64,000 bases of DNA from JAQVIJ01 sp041287365 (GCA_041287365.1 JBEULL010000004.1:1-64000); one strand, 5' to 3'. Numbered from the stretch's first letter, positions 32,890 to 42,168 are shown. Numbers and translations: made by a program. Notes: generated by a model not told the origin, from the letters alone.

Positions 32890-34224
32890 ATGTTTGCAAC
32901 CCTTACAGAACGCCTTGAAGGCATTTTCAAGCGCATGCGCGGATATGGTCGGCTCTCCGAAGAGAACATTCAGGAGGGGCTGCGAGAGGTGCGTCTTGCC
33001 CTTTTGGAGGCGGATGTCCACTTCAGGGTGGTAAAGGATTTCATCGACCGCATAAAGGTAAGGGCCATAGGCCAGGAGGTTATGGAGAGCCTTACTCCGG
33101 GGCAGCAGCTTGTAAAGATCGTTCACGATGAGCTGGTTGCACTTTTGGGTGGAGCGAATCAGCGCCTAAATCTGGCCGGCGGTCAGCCGGCGGTGATTCT
33201 GCTTGCAGGTCTTCAGGGTTCAGGGAAGACCACCACCGCTGCCAAGCTTGCCTTGTGGCTGCGCTCCAAGGGCCGTAGGCCGTACCTCGTGCCTGCCGAT
33301 GTGTATCGGCCTGCTGCAATCGACCAGCTGACGGCATTGGCCAAACAGATTCAAATGGATGTTTTTCCGTCACAGGCATCGGATAAACCAGTTGATATCG
33401 TAAGGAAGGCCAGGTCCGAGGCTATCAGGCTCAACAGAGATACGCTTATAATAGACACTGCAGGTCGTTTGCATATAGATGAAGCCCTGATGCAGGAACT
33501 CAAGGACATAAAGGCCCTGATGTCTCCTCAGGAGATATTGCTGGTGGTGGATGCAATGACCGGTCAGGATGCCGTGAATATGGCTAAAAGTTTCAATGAA
33601 GCCATAGAGATAACCGGTGTGGTGCTTACCAAGATGGATGGAGACGCCAGGGGCGGTGCTGCCCTTTCCATTCAATCCATCACAGGCAAACCCATCAAAT
33701 TTGTTGGAATGAGTGAAAAGATAGATGGTCTGGAGCCATTTTATCCCGATCGTCTGGCCAATCGTATACTGGGCATGGGTGATGTTTTAAGCCTTATCGA
33801 AAAGGTGCAGCAGAACGTCGATCAGCAGAAGACATTGGAACTCAAGGAAAAGATCAAAAAGGATTCCTTTACCCTTGATGATTTCAAAGATCAGTTGTTA
33901 CAGATCAGAAAGATGGGAGGTCTGGCCCAGGTGGTTTCAATGATTCCGGGCATCAACAAGCTCAAGCAGGTGCAGGGCATGATGCCGGAAGAAAAGGAGC
34001 TTTCCAAGATAATAGCGATCATAGACTCCATGACGCGAAAGGAACGGGTCGATTGGACCATCATCAACGCCAGTCGCAGAAGGCGTATCGCCAAGGGGAG
34101 CGGCACAACGGTGCAGGATGTCAATAAACTCCTCAAGAATTATGCCGAGATGTCTAAGATGTTGAAGAAGATAAAGAAGACAGGTTTGAAGGGGTTCGCC
34201 AGGGGCTTTAACCCGTTTGGTTGA
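32890..34224 (+). CDS. ffh: Signal recognition particle protein Ffh
   Basis: SRP54 GTPase that binds signal sequences with 4.5S RNA and delivers ribosomes to the membrane. The 444 aa contain the N domain, the G domain ('LAGLQGSGKTTTAAKLA' P-loop, about 100-116; 'DTAGRLHID'; 'TKMDGDARGG'), and the Met-rich M domain ('MGGLAQVVSMIPG', 'ASRRRRIAKGSGT'). The ATG lies 8 nt after a GTTTCGAAAAAG stretch; the ribosome-binding site is weak. First gene of the translation cluster. Confidence 0.98.
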   Translation: MFATLTERLEGIFKRMRGYGRLSEENIQEGLREVRLALLEADVHFRVVKDFIDRIKVRAIGQEVMESLTPGQQLVKIVHDELVALLGGANQRLNLAGGQPAVILLAGLQGSGKTTTAAKLALWLRSKGRRPYLVPADVYRPAAIDQLTALAKQIQMDVFPSQASDKPVDIVRKARSEAIRLNRDTLIIDTAGRLHIDEALMQELKDIKALMSPQEILLVVDAMTGQDAVNMAKSFNEAIEITGVVLTKMDGDARGGAALSIQSITGKPIKFVGMSEKIDGLEPFYPDRLANRILGMGDVLSLIEKVQQNVDQQKTLELKEKIKKDSFTLDDFKDQLLQIRKMGGLAQVVSMIPGINKLKQVQGMMPEEKELSKIIAIIDSMTRKERVDWTIINASRRRRIAKGSGTTVQDVNKLLKNYAEMSKMLKKIKKTGLKGFARGFNPFG

Positions 34225-34261
34225 TATTTTTGATTGTTATTTATTAAAATAAGGAGGATAT

Positions 34262-34501
34262 ATGGCAGTAAAATTGAGATTGACCCGCATGGGCAGAAAG
34301 AAGAAGCCGTTTTACAGGGTGGTGGCAGCCCATTCAGAGGCTAAGCGCGATGGCCGTTTTCTGGAGATATTGGGCACTTATGACCCTCTCAAGAATCCGG
34401 TTGAGTGTAAAATGGACGCTGAACGCGTGAAATACTGGCTTGGGCAGGGCGCTACTCCTACCGAGACGGTCAGCAGTCTCATCAAAAAATTTGTGAACTG
34501 A
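34262..34501 (+). CDS. rpsP: 30S ribosomal protein S16
   Basis: 79-aa ribosomal protein with the usual start 'AVKLRLTRMGRKKKPFYRVV' and 'RDGRFLEILGTYDP'. RBS AAGGAGG is 6 nt upstream. Gene order ffh-rpsP-khpA-rimM-trmD-rplS is the widely conserved arrangement. Confidence 0.98.
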   Translation: MAVKLRLTRMGRKKKPFYRVVAAHSEAKRDGRFLEILGTYDPLKNPVECKMDAERVKYWLGQGATPTETVSSLIKKFVN

Positions 34502-34516
34502 TGGCAATTTTCCTAT

Positions 34517-34569
34517 TGTAGGAGTACGTTACTGTGCTCATGCTGGGCGCGTGCAACTGCGCCCCTACA
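34517..34569. repeat. G+C-rich inverted repeat between rpsP and khpA
   Basis: TGTAGG (34517-34522) and CCTACA (34564-34569) bracket a hairpin of GGGCGC/GCGCCC (34545-34564, loop 8). A related sequence follows the RNA methyltransferase gene at 36627. It has no T-run, so it may be an mRNA-stabilising or mobile repeat more than a terminator. Confidence 0.45.
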
Positions 34570-34599
34570 TTGCATTTTGAAATGATGTGAGGACATTGC

Positions 34600-34830
34600 A
34601 TGAAAGAGCTGGTGGAGTACTTGGTCAAGTCGCTGGTTGATAATGTGGATGCAGTGCAGGTCACAGAGGTCGAGGGTGAACAGACCACCGTTGTGGAGGT
34701 GCGTGTGGCCCAGGAGGATATCGGCAAGATCATAGGCCGTCAGGGCCGCACTGCCAAGGCATTGCGAACCATTGTGTCTGCTGCATCCAATAAGCTCAAA
34801 AAGCGCGCCATGCTGGAGATATTGGAATAG
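34600..34830 (+). CDS. khpA: KH-domain RNA-binding protein KhpA
   Basis: 76-aa single KH domain protein. 'DIGKIIGRQGRTAKALRTIV' holds the GxxG loop (GRQG) that contacts RNA. It is always found between rpsP and rimM in this cluster type and acts as a small RNA chaperone, often with KhpB. Confidence 0.95.
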   Translation: MKELVEYLVKSLVDNVDAVQVTEVEGEQTTVVEVRVAQEDIGKIIGRQGRTAKALRTIVSAASNKLKKRAMLEILE

Positions 34831-34851
34831 TTTTATTCCGTTGAAGCATTG

Positions 34852-35361
34852 ATGGAGCAGAAGTCGGAAGTTATAGCCATAGGAAGGGTGTGTAAGCCGC
34901 ATGGTATAAGGGGTGAGTTGGTTCTGTCTTCTATGTATTCGAATGTCCTGCGGCCTGGCCTTCGGCTTGTGATAGGTGAAAGGCATTTTGAGCTTTTGTC
35001 ATTGAGGGAGGCTCCGAGCGGTTTTCTTGTGCGCCTGAAGGGCGTGTTGAATCGTTCCGATGCTGAGGCATTGAGCGGGTCGACTGTTTATGTTTCCGCG
35101 TTAAGTTTACCGCAGTTGCCTGACGGTGAGTTTTATTGGCATGAGGTGATCGGTCTCAGGGTGGTGGCCGCCGGTGTCGAGCTGGGCAGGGTCGTAGATA
35201 TTTTGCAGACAGGGGCGCACGATATTTATGTGGTGCATTCCGAGGATAAAAAAGAATATTTTTTTCCTGCCGTGGAAGACATAGTGACGAGAATAGATGT
35301 GCAGCACAAGGTTATGTTTGTGGATCCGCCTGACGGTTTGTTGGATATAGATGCTCTTTGA
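34852..35361 (+). CDS. rimM: Ribosome maturation factor RimM
   Basis: Helps 30S head assembly and binds S19. N-terminal 'IAIGRVCKPHGIRGELVLSS' and the PRC-barrel part 'EFYWHEVIGLRVV' are typical, ending in 'DPPDGLLDID'. ATG 34852 is chosen over the TTG codon just before it. It overlaps trmD by 11 nt. Confidence 0.95.
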   Translation: MEQKSEVIAIGRVCKPHGIRGELVLSSMYSNVLRPGLRLVIGERHFELLSLREAPSGFLVRLKGVLNRSDAEALSGSTVYVSALSLPQLPDGEFYWHEVIGLRVVAAGVELGRVVDILQTGAHDIYVVHSEDKKEYFFPAVEDIVTRIDVQHKVMFVDPPDGLLDIDAL

Positions 35362-36085
35362 TATTTTGACCATATTCCCAGGCTTTTTCTCTTCGCCGTT
35401 ACAGGATGGTTTGTTGTTCAAGGCCATTCAGAAAGGTCTGATTCAGGTCAGGCCTATAAATCTTCGAGATTTTACACACGACCGACACAATACAGTGGAC
35501 GATCGTCCTTACGGTGGAGGGGAGGGTATGGTGATGAAGCCGGAGCCTATATACGAAGCCCTGGAAGCCCTCAGGTCTGAGCCTCTTGCGCCTTATGTGG
35601 TGCTTTTGAGTCCGAGGGGCAGGTTGTTTGATCAGCAAATGGCAAATGAGTGGGCCGTCCTGAATCGGTTGCTGCTTGTATGCGGTAGATATGAAGGGAT
35701 AGACGAACGGGTGACCGGTTTTGTGAATGCAGAGGTGTCCATCGGCGATTATGTGCTTTTTGGCGGAGAGGCGGCGGCCTTGGTGATACTGGAGGCGGTC
35801 GCACGCTTGATTCCCGGGGTATTGGGGTGCGAGACCTCGTCTCAAAGGGATTCCTTTTCTGATGGTCTGCTGGAAAGCCCTTGCTACACACGTCCTCCTG
35901 ATTTTTTAGGGCAAAGGGTGCCTGAAGTACTGCTTTCAGGGGATCATGCACGAATCTCTCGCTGGAGGAGGGAACAGTCCTTGTTGGTCACTTTGCAGCG
36001 CAGGCCTGATTTGCTGAAAAGGATTGAATTGAGCGAAACGGACAGGGAATTTCTTGAGAAGTTGGGTTGGTCATGCGATACATAG
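35351..36085 (+). CDS. trmD: tRNA (guanine-37-N1)-methyltransferase
   Basis: SPOUT enzyme that methylates G37 of tRNAs and prevents frameshifting. The 244 aa have 'FDILTIFPGFF', 'DDRPYGGGEGMVMKPEP' (substrate loop), 'LVCGRYEGIDERV' and 'SIGDYVLFGGEAAALVILEAV' (trefoil knot). Overlaps rimM upstream and the next methyltransferase gene downstream. Confidence 0.97.
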   Translation: MLFDILTIFPGFFSSPLQDGLLFKAIQKGLIQVRPINLRDFTHDRHNTVDDRPYGGGEGMVMKPEPIYEALEALRSEPLAPYVVLLSPRGRLFDQQMANEWAVLNRLLLVCGRYEGIDERVTGFVNAEVSIGDYVLFGGEAAALVILEAVARLIPGVLGCETSSQRDSFSDGLLESPCYTRPPDFLGQRVPEVLLSGDHARISRWRREQSLLVTLQRRPDLLKRIELSETDREFLEKLGWSCDT

Positions 36086-36627
36086 GGTTGGTGCACTATC
36101 CTGTTTTGAATCGTGAGGGCGAGTTGATCGTTTCCGCGGTTACCAATCTGGATATACACGATGTTGCCCGTGCAGCCGCCACCTATGGTGTGACGAATTT
36201 TTTTGTAATCACCCCCATCGAGCGTCAAATGGCCTTGACACGGGAGATTATCGGGCACTGGTTGACAGGAGTGGGTGGAACCCTGAATGCGGACAGGAAA
36301 AGGGCTATGGAAACGGTCAGAGTGGTGTCGTCTGTGGAGGAGGCCTTGGCTGCAATCAAGACCAAACATGGTTTGGCACCTGAAGTCTATGCTACTACCG
36401 CCTGTAAGCATGCCGATGCTGTTTCATGGAGGTATTTGAGAAATCGTATGGATATGGAGGCTGTTCCTGTATGTCTGCTGTTCGGAACCGCTTCCGGGTT
36501 GGCTATGGAACTGCTGGGGCGAGTCAATGGTGTTTTAGAACCTATATATGGCGTAGGGGATTACAATCATTTGTCTGTGCGCAGTGCTGTTTCTGTGGCA
36601 TTGGATAGATTGTTTGGATGTTATTAG
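36073..36627 (+). CDS. SPOUT-type RNA methyltransferase (PF09936-like)
   Basis: A 184-aa protein that resembles the SAM-dependent RNA methyltransferase family placed directly after trmD in many anaerobes. Visible are 'YIGLVHYPVLNREGE', 'ITPIERQMALTREIIGHWLTG', and the C-terminal 'LLFGTASGLAMELL' followed by 'GVGDYNHLSVRSA', which would form the knotted SAM site. The RNA target is unknown. ATG 36073 is preferred over the TTG at 36067. Overlaps the trmD stop by 13 nt. Confidence 0.85.
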   Translation: MRYIGLVHYPVLNREGELIVSAVTNLDIHDVARAAATYGVTNFFVITPIERQMALTREIIGHWLTGVGGTLNADRKRAMETVRVVSSVEEALAAIKTKHGLAPEVYATTACKHADAVSWRYLRNRMDMEAVPVCLLFGTASGLAMELLGRVNGVLEPIYGVGDYNHLSVRSAVSVALDRLFGCY

Positions 36628-36652
36628 TAGGGGTGGCATGCCGCGCCCCTGC
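36627..36652. repeat. G+C-rich palindrome before rplS
   Basis: GTAGGGGTG and CGCGCCCCTGC flank GCATGC, giving a near-perfect hairpin directly after the methyltransferase stop and 30 bp before rplS. It resembles the element at 34517. There is no T-run. Confidence 0.45.
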
Positions 36653-36681
36653 ATTTATCTGTGTAAAAGGAGATTGTTTTT

Positions 36682-37047
36682 ATGGATTTAATCAGAAGAC
36701 TTGAACTTGAGGAAATGCGTAGGGATATTCCGGCCTTCAGGCCTGGCGATGTGGTCCGTGTGCATGCCAAGATTCAGGAGACCGAGGAAAAGGAACGCAT
36801 ACAGGTCTTTGAGGGTGTTGTGATCACGAGGCGCGGGGGCGGGCTGGGTGAGACCTTTATCGTAAGGAAGGATTCCTTTGGCGTGGGAGTGGAGCGTATC
36901 TTTCCTGTCCATTCACCCCGTATAGAAAAGATAGAATTGGTGGAACAGGGCAGACATAACAGGTCCAAGCTCTATTATCTGCGTGATTTGCGCGGCAAGG
37001 CCGCTCGCCACAAGATCAGAAAACGCACTCTGGTGGCGCATTCATAG
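36682..37047 (+). CDS. rplS: 50S ribosomal protein L19
   Basis: 121-aa ribosomal protein at the subunit interface. 'FRPGDVVRVHAKIQETEEKER', 'QVFEGVVITRRGGGLGETF' and 'RGKAARHKIRKR' (in part) are characteristic. RBS AAAAGGAG is about 7 nt upstream of the ATG. Confidence 0.97.
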   Translation: MDLIRRLELEEMRRDIPAFRPGDVVRVHAKIQETEEKERIQVFEGVVITRRGGGLGETFIVRKDSFGVGVERIFPVHSPRIEKIELVEQGRHNRSKLYYLRDLRGKAARHKIRKRTLVAHS

Positions 37048-37112
37048 TCTTGTTCGATTCAGAGGAGGTCTGATTTGACCATTGATCAGCCCTCCGATCA
37101 TAGCTTTTACAA

Positions 37113-37766
37113 GTGAACTGCGCTGAATGTCCGGATATGTTGAAGCTCGAGACCGTCTTGTGGTCCGAGGGCGTGCATGTGGTGGCAGGACTGGACGAGG
37201 TGGGTCGTGGATGTATAGCCGGTCCGGTGGTGGCCTCTGCCGTTGTGCTGAGTCCAGTTTCCGCCAACACCTTATATAAGGCTGGCGTGAGGGATTCCAA
37301 GGCGCTTTCTGCAGGTCGCAGGGAGGCGCTGAATCGGATCATTAGGGAATGTGCCGCGGATGTGGCCGTGGGTGTGGTATGGCCCGAGGAGATAGACCGT
37401 CTGAACATATTGCAGGCAAGCCTGAAGGCCATGGCCGTTGCTGTCGCCGGCCTTGTCCATAGGCCGAATATGCTTTTGGTGGATGGGAATCAGCATGTCC
37501 CGTGTGATATTCCGCAACATGCTGTGGTCAAGGGCGATTCTTGTTCTGTTTCCATAGCAGCGGCTTCAATCATTGCCAAGGTCTATCGGGACGGGCTTAT
37601 GTGCCGCCTTGACGCAGAGTATCCAGAATATTTGTTTCACAAGCATAAAGGATATCCCACTCAGGAACACATAGCGGCCCTGGAACGTCATGGTGTCTCG
37701 AATTTGCACAGAAAGAGTTTCGGGCCGGTCAAAAGGTGTGTGGTGAATGGAGTCTCTCTATTTTGA
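37113..37766 (+). CDS. rnhB: Ribonuclease HII
   Basis: Cuts RNA in RNA/DNA hybrids and excises single ribonucleotides. Catalytic acidic residues are in 'VAGLDEVGRGCIAGPVVASA' (Asp, Glu) and 'MLLVDGNQ', with 'KGDSCSVSIAAASIIAKVYRD' split across about 141-160. The start may be GTG 37113 or ATG 37137; the first eight residues contain CAEC and are not conserved in the family. Follows rplS by 65 bp. Confidence 0.95.
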   Translation: MNCAECPDMLKLETVLWSEGVHVVAGLDEVGRGCIAGPVVASAVVLSPVSANTLYKAGVRDSKALSAGRREALNRIIRECAADVAVGVVWPEEIDRLNILQASLKAMAVAVAGLVHRPNMLLVDGNQHVPCDIPQHAVVKGDSCSVSIAAASIIAKVYRDGLMCRLDAEYPEYLFHKHKGYPTQEHIAALERHGVSNLHRKSFGPVKRCVVNGVSLF

Positions 37767-37842
37767 TTGCAATCCGATTGTAACATATTCGGCATTTACA
37801 GGCCAAACAAAGAGGTTATAAGTCTCAAGAGGGTTTTGTGGA

Positions 37843-38244
37843 GTGAACAAGACGGGTGCAGCCTCCATCGGTGGCATGGCGGAAGAGTTGGCCGCAGAAT
37901 ATCTCATAAAAAGGCGCTATGATATCCTTGAAAGAAATTACAAGACCAGATGGGGTGAAATCGACATCATAGCCATGGATGGTTCGACTCTGGTTTTTGT
38001 GGAGGTCAAGGCAAGAAGGGGTGAAGGTTGCGGTCTGCCGCAAGAGGCTGTGAGTAGGCAAAAGCAGTACAAAATTATTCGTATGGCGCAACAATATATG
38101 TCTCAATGTGACTATAGGGGCAAAAAAGATTTCGTTTTTGAGCGGCCTGTTCGGTTTGATGTGCTGGCGATTCAATGGCAGGGTGGTGTCCCGCTGATAG
38201 AACACATACTTCATGCCTTCGATACAACGGATTTACCGGTATAG
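37843..38244 (+). CDS. YraN family (UPF0102) endonuclease-like protein
   Basis: 133-aa protein of the UPF0102/YraN family with the nuclease-like core 'LAAEYLIKRRYDILERNY', 'RWGEIDIIAMDGSTLVFVEVKAR' (E, D and ExK, about 37-60). Function remains uncertain, though the fold is that of Holliday-junction resolvase-type nucleases. GTG start at 37843. The place after rnhB is the conserved one. Confidence 0.88.
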   Translation: MNKTGAASIGGMAEELAAEYLIKRRYDILERNYKTRWGEIDIIAMDGSTLVFVEVKARRGEGCGLPQEAVSRQKQYKIIRMAQQYMSQCDYRGKKDFVFERPVRFDVLAIQWQGGVPLIEHILHAFDTTDLPV

Positions 38245-38286
38245 CGTTCATGTCATGTTCTTTTCGGGCTGAAAAAGAGGTGTAAT

Positions 38287-39678
38287 ATGTCCGCACGAGT
38301 ACAGAAAGAGATAATGGAAAGCAAGACCTTGCTGTTGCAGCTGTCGTCTTTGGTGGAAGAGGCTGTGAGGACTGCTGTCATGGCATTTCAGAAAAGCGAT
38401 TCTACATTGGCTGAGCTGGTCATTCAAAGGGACAACGATGTGGATCTGCTGGAAGAGAGAATAGATTCAGTGGTACTGACGGCATTGGCCCTGCGTCAAC
38501 CCATGGCATCGGATCTGCGCTTTCTCACCTCTGCACAGCAGATCGCCTCGCAGCTGGAGCGAGTGGGGGATCATGCCGTCAACATCGCCAGGCAGGTTAA
38601 GGGGCTGGCGGAGACCGTCAATGCCACTGACTCGCAGTCAGCTTTAGAGCTTCGTTCCTCCTCGACCATAAGAGATATGGCCAATCTTGCCATTCAGATG
38701 CTGGGAGAGAGCATCAATGCCTTTGTGCAGCAGAATGCACAACTTGCCCGTTCTGTCAGGCAGAAGGATTCCCATGTGGACGAACTGTATGCACAAGTAA
38801 AGCAGGAGGAGATGGCGCTCATAGGGCAAAACCGCAGGGAGGTTATGCCGGGTGTCAGTAATATTATGCTGGCCATGAATATGGAACGCATAGCGGATCT
38901 TGCCACCAATATCGCTGAAGATGTTATCTTTATGCTGGAAGGTAAACTTATGCGTCACGATTTCGAATACGATCAGACTAAAGGCGCAGGGGATTCGGTG
39001 AGCAGCATCGGTAGCTGTCCTACCAAACCAGGTCAGATGAGAGAGCCCCTTGAGTGTCTGGAGAGACATGCCGTGCAGGTGCACGAGTGTCTGAATAAGG
39101 CAATCAACGGACTCAAGGCATATGTGGCCATGGATGAAGCCGGATTCAAACAATGTTTTGAAGGGGTTTCCGAGCTGGAGCATGGAGCCGATCTAATCAA
39201 ACGAAACGTGAGGGCGCATCTTCCCAAAGGCATTATCATGCCCATTGACAAGTTCGAGCTGTTTCTGTATGTCAACGAGCAGGATGGTATAGCGGATGTG
39301 TGTGAGGATGTAATGGAGTGGCTTAGATATCGCCGGATTCAATTGCCATCCTCCATCGCAGAAGATACTGTCAGGCTTTTCGAGCAGTGTGGCGTGGTGG
39401 TGTGTGGTCTGTCACAGATCATTCAGGATGCCAGAGAATACTTCAAGACAGGCAACGACACGATTCGAACCCGTGTCAAAGATGCCATTTTGACACTGCG
39501 TTCAAGAGAGCATCAGGCGGACGTGATGGAAAACAGTCTGAAGCAGCAGATTTTTGATATATACCCAGACGATATGTTTCCCATCTATTTTCTCGTACGA
39601 CTCGTGGAACTCATTGGCCGCACGGCTGATCAAGCCGAGAGCGCCGCTGATATTATGCGTTCCATGATCGCAAAATAG
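38287..39678 (+). CDS. PhoU-domain protein with C-terminal DUF47-like half
   Basis: 463-aa protein built of helical bundles. The N-terminal half (about 1-215) is PhoU: 'ESKTLLLQLSSLVEEAV', 'RDNDVDLLEERIDSVVL', 'ASQLERVGDHAVNIARQV' and 'NMERIADLATNIAEDV', the last two being the metal-binding E/DxxxD repeats. The C-terminal half (about 245-463) has 'ELEHGADLIKRNVRAHL' and 'EQDGIADVCEDVMEWL', as in DUF47/PhoU-divergent proteins. Such fusions may regulate phosphate or a Pit-type transporter. No pst, pho or pit gene is adjacent. Confidence 0.85.
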   Translation: MSARVQKEIMESKTLLLQLSSLVEEAVRTAVMAFQKSDSTLAELVIQRDNDVDLLEERIDSVVLTALALRQPMASDLRFLTSAQQIASQLERVGDHAVNIARQVKGLAETVNATDSQSALELRSSSTIRDMANLAIQMLGESINAFVQQNAQLARSVRQKDSHVDELYAQVKQEEMALIGQNRREVMPGVSNIMLAMNMERIADLATNIAEDVIFMLEGKLMRHDFEYDQTKGAGDSVSSIGSCPTKPGQMREPLECLERHAVQVHECLNKAINGLKAYVAMDEAGFKQCFEGVSELEHGADLIKRNVRAHLPKGIIMPIDKFELFLYVNEQDGIADVCEDVMEWLRYRRIQLPSSIAEDTVRLFEQCGVVVCGLSQIIQDAREYFKTGNDTIRTRVKDAILTLRSREHQADVMENSLKQQIFDIYPDDMFPIYFLVRLVELIGRTADQAESAADIMRSMIAK

Positions 39679-39688
39679 GCTGGTGCAA

Positions 39689-40705
39689 ATGTCCATAAAT
39701 TCCATTCTGATTACAGGTGCCGCCGGTTTCATAGGCTTTCATCTTTCCAAAAGACTTCTGGAAGAGGGCAAGACGGTTATCGGCATAGACAACTTTTCAT
39801 CCTATTATGACCCTTCTTTGAAAGAAGCTAGAGCGGCCATTCTGCTTGACTATTCGCGTTTCACCCTTGAACGTGTGGATATGTCGAATCGGACTGTGAT
39901 GCCGGAGATATTCCGAAGACACAGCCCGGAGGCGGTGGTCAATCTGGCAGCCCAGGCGGGCGTCAGGTATTCCCTCAAGAACCCTCATTCTTACGTGGAT
40001 ACGAATCTTGTGGGTTTTGTGAATATTCTCGAGGGTTGCCGTCACAACGGAGTCAAGCATCTTATATTCGCCTCATCCAGTTCCGTGTACGGTGCAAATA
40101 CCAAAATGCCTTTTTCAGTGCATCACAATGTGGATCACCCTGTTTCATTATATGCCGCCACCAAAAAGGCCAACGAGCTCATGGCCCATTCCTATGCCCA
40201 TCTTTACGGTTTGCCTTGCACCGGCCTGCGTTTTTTTACTGTGTATGGTCCGTGGGGCAGACCTGATATGGCGTTGTTTCTGTTTACAAGGGCCATTCTG
40301 GAAGGCAGGGCCATAGACGTCTTCAACTATGGTAAGATGAAAAGGGATTTTACATACATAGATGACATCGTAGAGGGTGTAGTACGAGTGATTCAGCGTG
40401 TTCCCAAAGGTAATGCGGATTGGAGCGGAGACGCCCCTGATCCATCCAGCAGTTACGCCCCTTATCGTCTTTATAACATCGGTAACAACAATCCCGTGGA
40501 ATTGATGCGTTATATCGAGGTGCTGGAGGATACCCTGGGCATCAAGGCTCAAAAGAACCTGCTTCCCATGCAGGCCGGAGATGTGCCGGCCACCTATGCC
40601 GATGTGGAAGACCTGGAGCGGGATGTGGGCTTCAAACCCGCTATCTCCCTCGAGGAGGGTATTCCGCGTTTTGTGCGATGGTTTCGGGAGTATTATAAAA
40701 TCTGA
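39689..40705 (+). CDS. NAD-dependent epimerase (UDP-glucuronate 4-epimerase-like)
   Basis: Extended short-chain dehydrogenase of 338 aa: Rossmann 'ITGAAGFIGFHLSKRLLE', catalytic Ser in 'FASSSSVYG' and 'YAATKKANE' (YxxxK), 'GLRFFTVYGPWGRPDMAL' typical of UDP-glucuronate epimerases. Together with ugd next door it would turn UDP-glucose into UDP-galacturonate by way of UDP-glucuronate. ATG 39689 is preferred over GTG 39683. The stop codon lies at the end of an intergenic repeat. Confidence 0.9.
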   Translation: MSINSILITGAAGFIGFHLSKRLLEEGKTVIGIDNFSSYYDPSLKEARAAILLDYSRFTLERVDMSNRTVMPEIFRRHSPEAVVNLAAQAGVRYSLKNPHSYVDTNLVGFVNILEGCRHNGVKHLIFASSSSVYGANTKMPFSVHHNVDHPVSLYAATKKANELMAHSYAHLYGLPCTGLRFFTVYGPWGRPDMALFLFTRAILEGRAIDVFNYGKMKRDFTYIDDIVEGVVRVIQRVPKGNADWSGDAPDPSSSYAPYRLYNIGNNNPVELMRYIEVLEDTLGIKAQKNLLPMQAGDVPATYADVEDLERDVGFKPAISLEEGIPRFVRWFREYYKI

Positions 40706-40813
40706 TGGTCTTGTAAAAAATATTAGCAGAGAAGGGCTATGGCAAAAAAACGCCAACTGCAAGGCACTCAAATGAATTTTGAATGTTAAAGGCTGAATGT
40801 TGAATCAAGGTTA
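40702..40813 (+). repeat. Intergenic repeat, one-ended copy (about 112 bp)
   Basis: Begins CTGATGGTCTTGTAAAAA, whose TGA is the stop codon of the epimerase gene. The block 'GGGCTATGGCAAAAAAACGCC' and the following A+T-rich stretch align with the reverse complement of 31780-31952. The other end is lost, and ugd begins 12 bp later with its own ribosome-binding site (AGAGGAAA). Confidence 0.7.
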
Positions 40814-40824
40814 GAGGAAATTTT

Positions 40825-42168
40825 ATGCATATAACTGTAATCGGTACAGGTTATGTCGGGCTGGTGGCTGGTGCCGGCTTGGCTGATTTTGGTATGGATG
40901 TCATCTGTGTGGACAAGAATGCCAGCAAGATAGAGATGTTGAATCAGGGGCAGCTGCCGTTTTACGAGCCAGGTCTGAAAGAACTGGTGGAGCGCAACTT
41001 TCAGAACGGCAGATTGTCTTTCAGCACGGATTTGAAGGCCGCTGTGGAACGTTCACTGGTCATCTTTCTTGGCGTAGGCACACCTTCCGACGGCGAGGGA
41101 GGCGTCGATCTCTCCGCTGTGCGGGAAGTCGCTATGGAGATAGCAAAATATCTAAATGATTACAAGGTGCTTGTCACCAAAAGCACGGTACCTGTGGGTA
41201 CTAACCGCTGGCTGAAGTCGTTCATAGATGAACACAAGACAGTTGCAGTGGAAGTGGATGTGGTCTCCAATCCCGAGTTTCTGCGCGAAGGGTCTGCGGT
41301 GGAGGATTTCATGAGGCCTAATCGCCTGGTGCTCGGTTCCGACAGCCCAAAGGCCCTTGCCATAGTGAAGGATATCTACCGGCCTTTGTATCTGATCGAG
41401 ACCCCTTTTGTGGAGACCACCCTTGAAACAGCCGAAATGATCAAATACGCATCCAATGCCTTTCTTGCCACCAAGATATCTTTTATCAACGAGGTGGCCA
41501 ATCTATGTGAAAAGGTCGGAGCGGATGTGCATGCAGTTGCCAAGGCCATGGGTTTGGACAGAAGGATCGGCCCCAAGTTCCTGCACCCGGGTCCTGGTTA
41601 TGGCGGCTCCTGTTTTCCCAAGGATACCCTCGCATTCGCCCTGATGGGCAGACAGCACAATGCCAGACTGCACATCGTGGATGCGGTTATAGAGGTGAAC
41701 GCCCGGCAACGCGCCAATACGTTTTTGAAGCTTCAAAACGCCCTTGGAGGCAGCCTGAAAGATCAGGTTGTCGCTATACTCGGGCTTTCTTTCAAACCCA
41801 ACACCAGCGATATTCGAGAGGCGCCTTCTATCTTTCTGGTAAAGGCCTTGCTGGAGCAGGGCGCTATTGTGCGTTGCTATGATCCCGCTGCCATGGAGGA
41901 GTTCAAGCGGCTTTATTCAGAAGACGTCGTTTATTATGCCTCTAATCCTTATGATGCCGCGAGAGGCGCCGTTGCTTTGGTGATCCTGACCGAATGGAAC
42001 GAATTTAGAAACTTGAACATGCAGGAGATTAGGCTGGTGATGGCGAACAAGGAAAGGGCTCCTGTGGTACTGGACATGAGAAATATCTATGATCCCGCCA
42101 AAATGGTGGCTATGGGGTTCCGTTATGATTGCGTGGGCAGACCCGTGCCGAGAGATAGTGTTGCGTGA
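40825..42168 (+). CDS. ugd: UDP-glucose 6-dehydrogenase
   Basis: Oxidises UDP-glucose to UDP-glucuronate with two NAD. 447 aa with 'VIGTGYVGLVAGAGLADFG' (NAD fold), 'KSTVPVGTNR', 'VSNPEFLREGSAVEDFM', catalytic Cys in 'GPGYGGSCFPKDT' (about 254-266) and the C-terminal UDP-binding part with 'GLSFKPNTSDIREAPS'. Works with the neighbouring epimerase to supply uronic acids for surface polysaccharide. Confidence 0.97.
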   Translation: MHITVIGTGYVGLVAGAGLADFGMDVICVDKNASKIEMLNQGQLPFYEPGLKELVERNFQNGRLSFSTDLKAAVERSLVIFLGVGTPSDGEGGVDLSAVREVAMEIAKYLNDYKVLVTKSTVPVGTNRWLKSFIDEHKTVAVEVDVVSNPEFLREGSAVEDFMRPNRLVLGSDSPKALAIVKDIYRPLYLIETPFVETTLETAEMIKYASNAFLATKISFINEVANLCEKVGADVHAVAKAMGLDRRIGPKFLHPGPGYGGSCFPKDTLAFALMGRQHNARLHIVDAVIEVNARQRANTFLKLQNALGGSLKDQVVAILGLSFKPNTSDIREAPSIFLVKALLEQGAIVRCYDPAAMEEFKRLYSEDVVYYASNPYDAARGAVALVILTEWNEFRNLNMQEIRLVMANKERAPVVLDMRNIYDPAKMVAMGFRYDCVGRPVPRDSVA

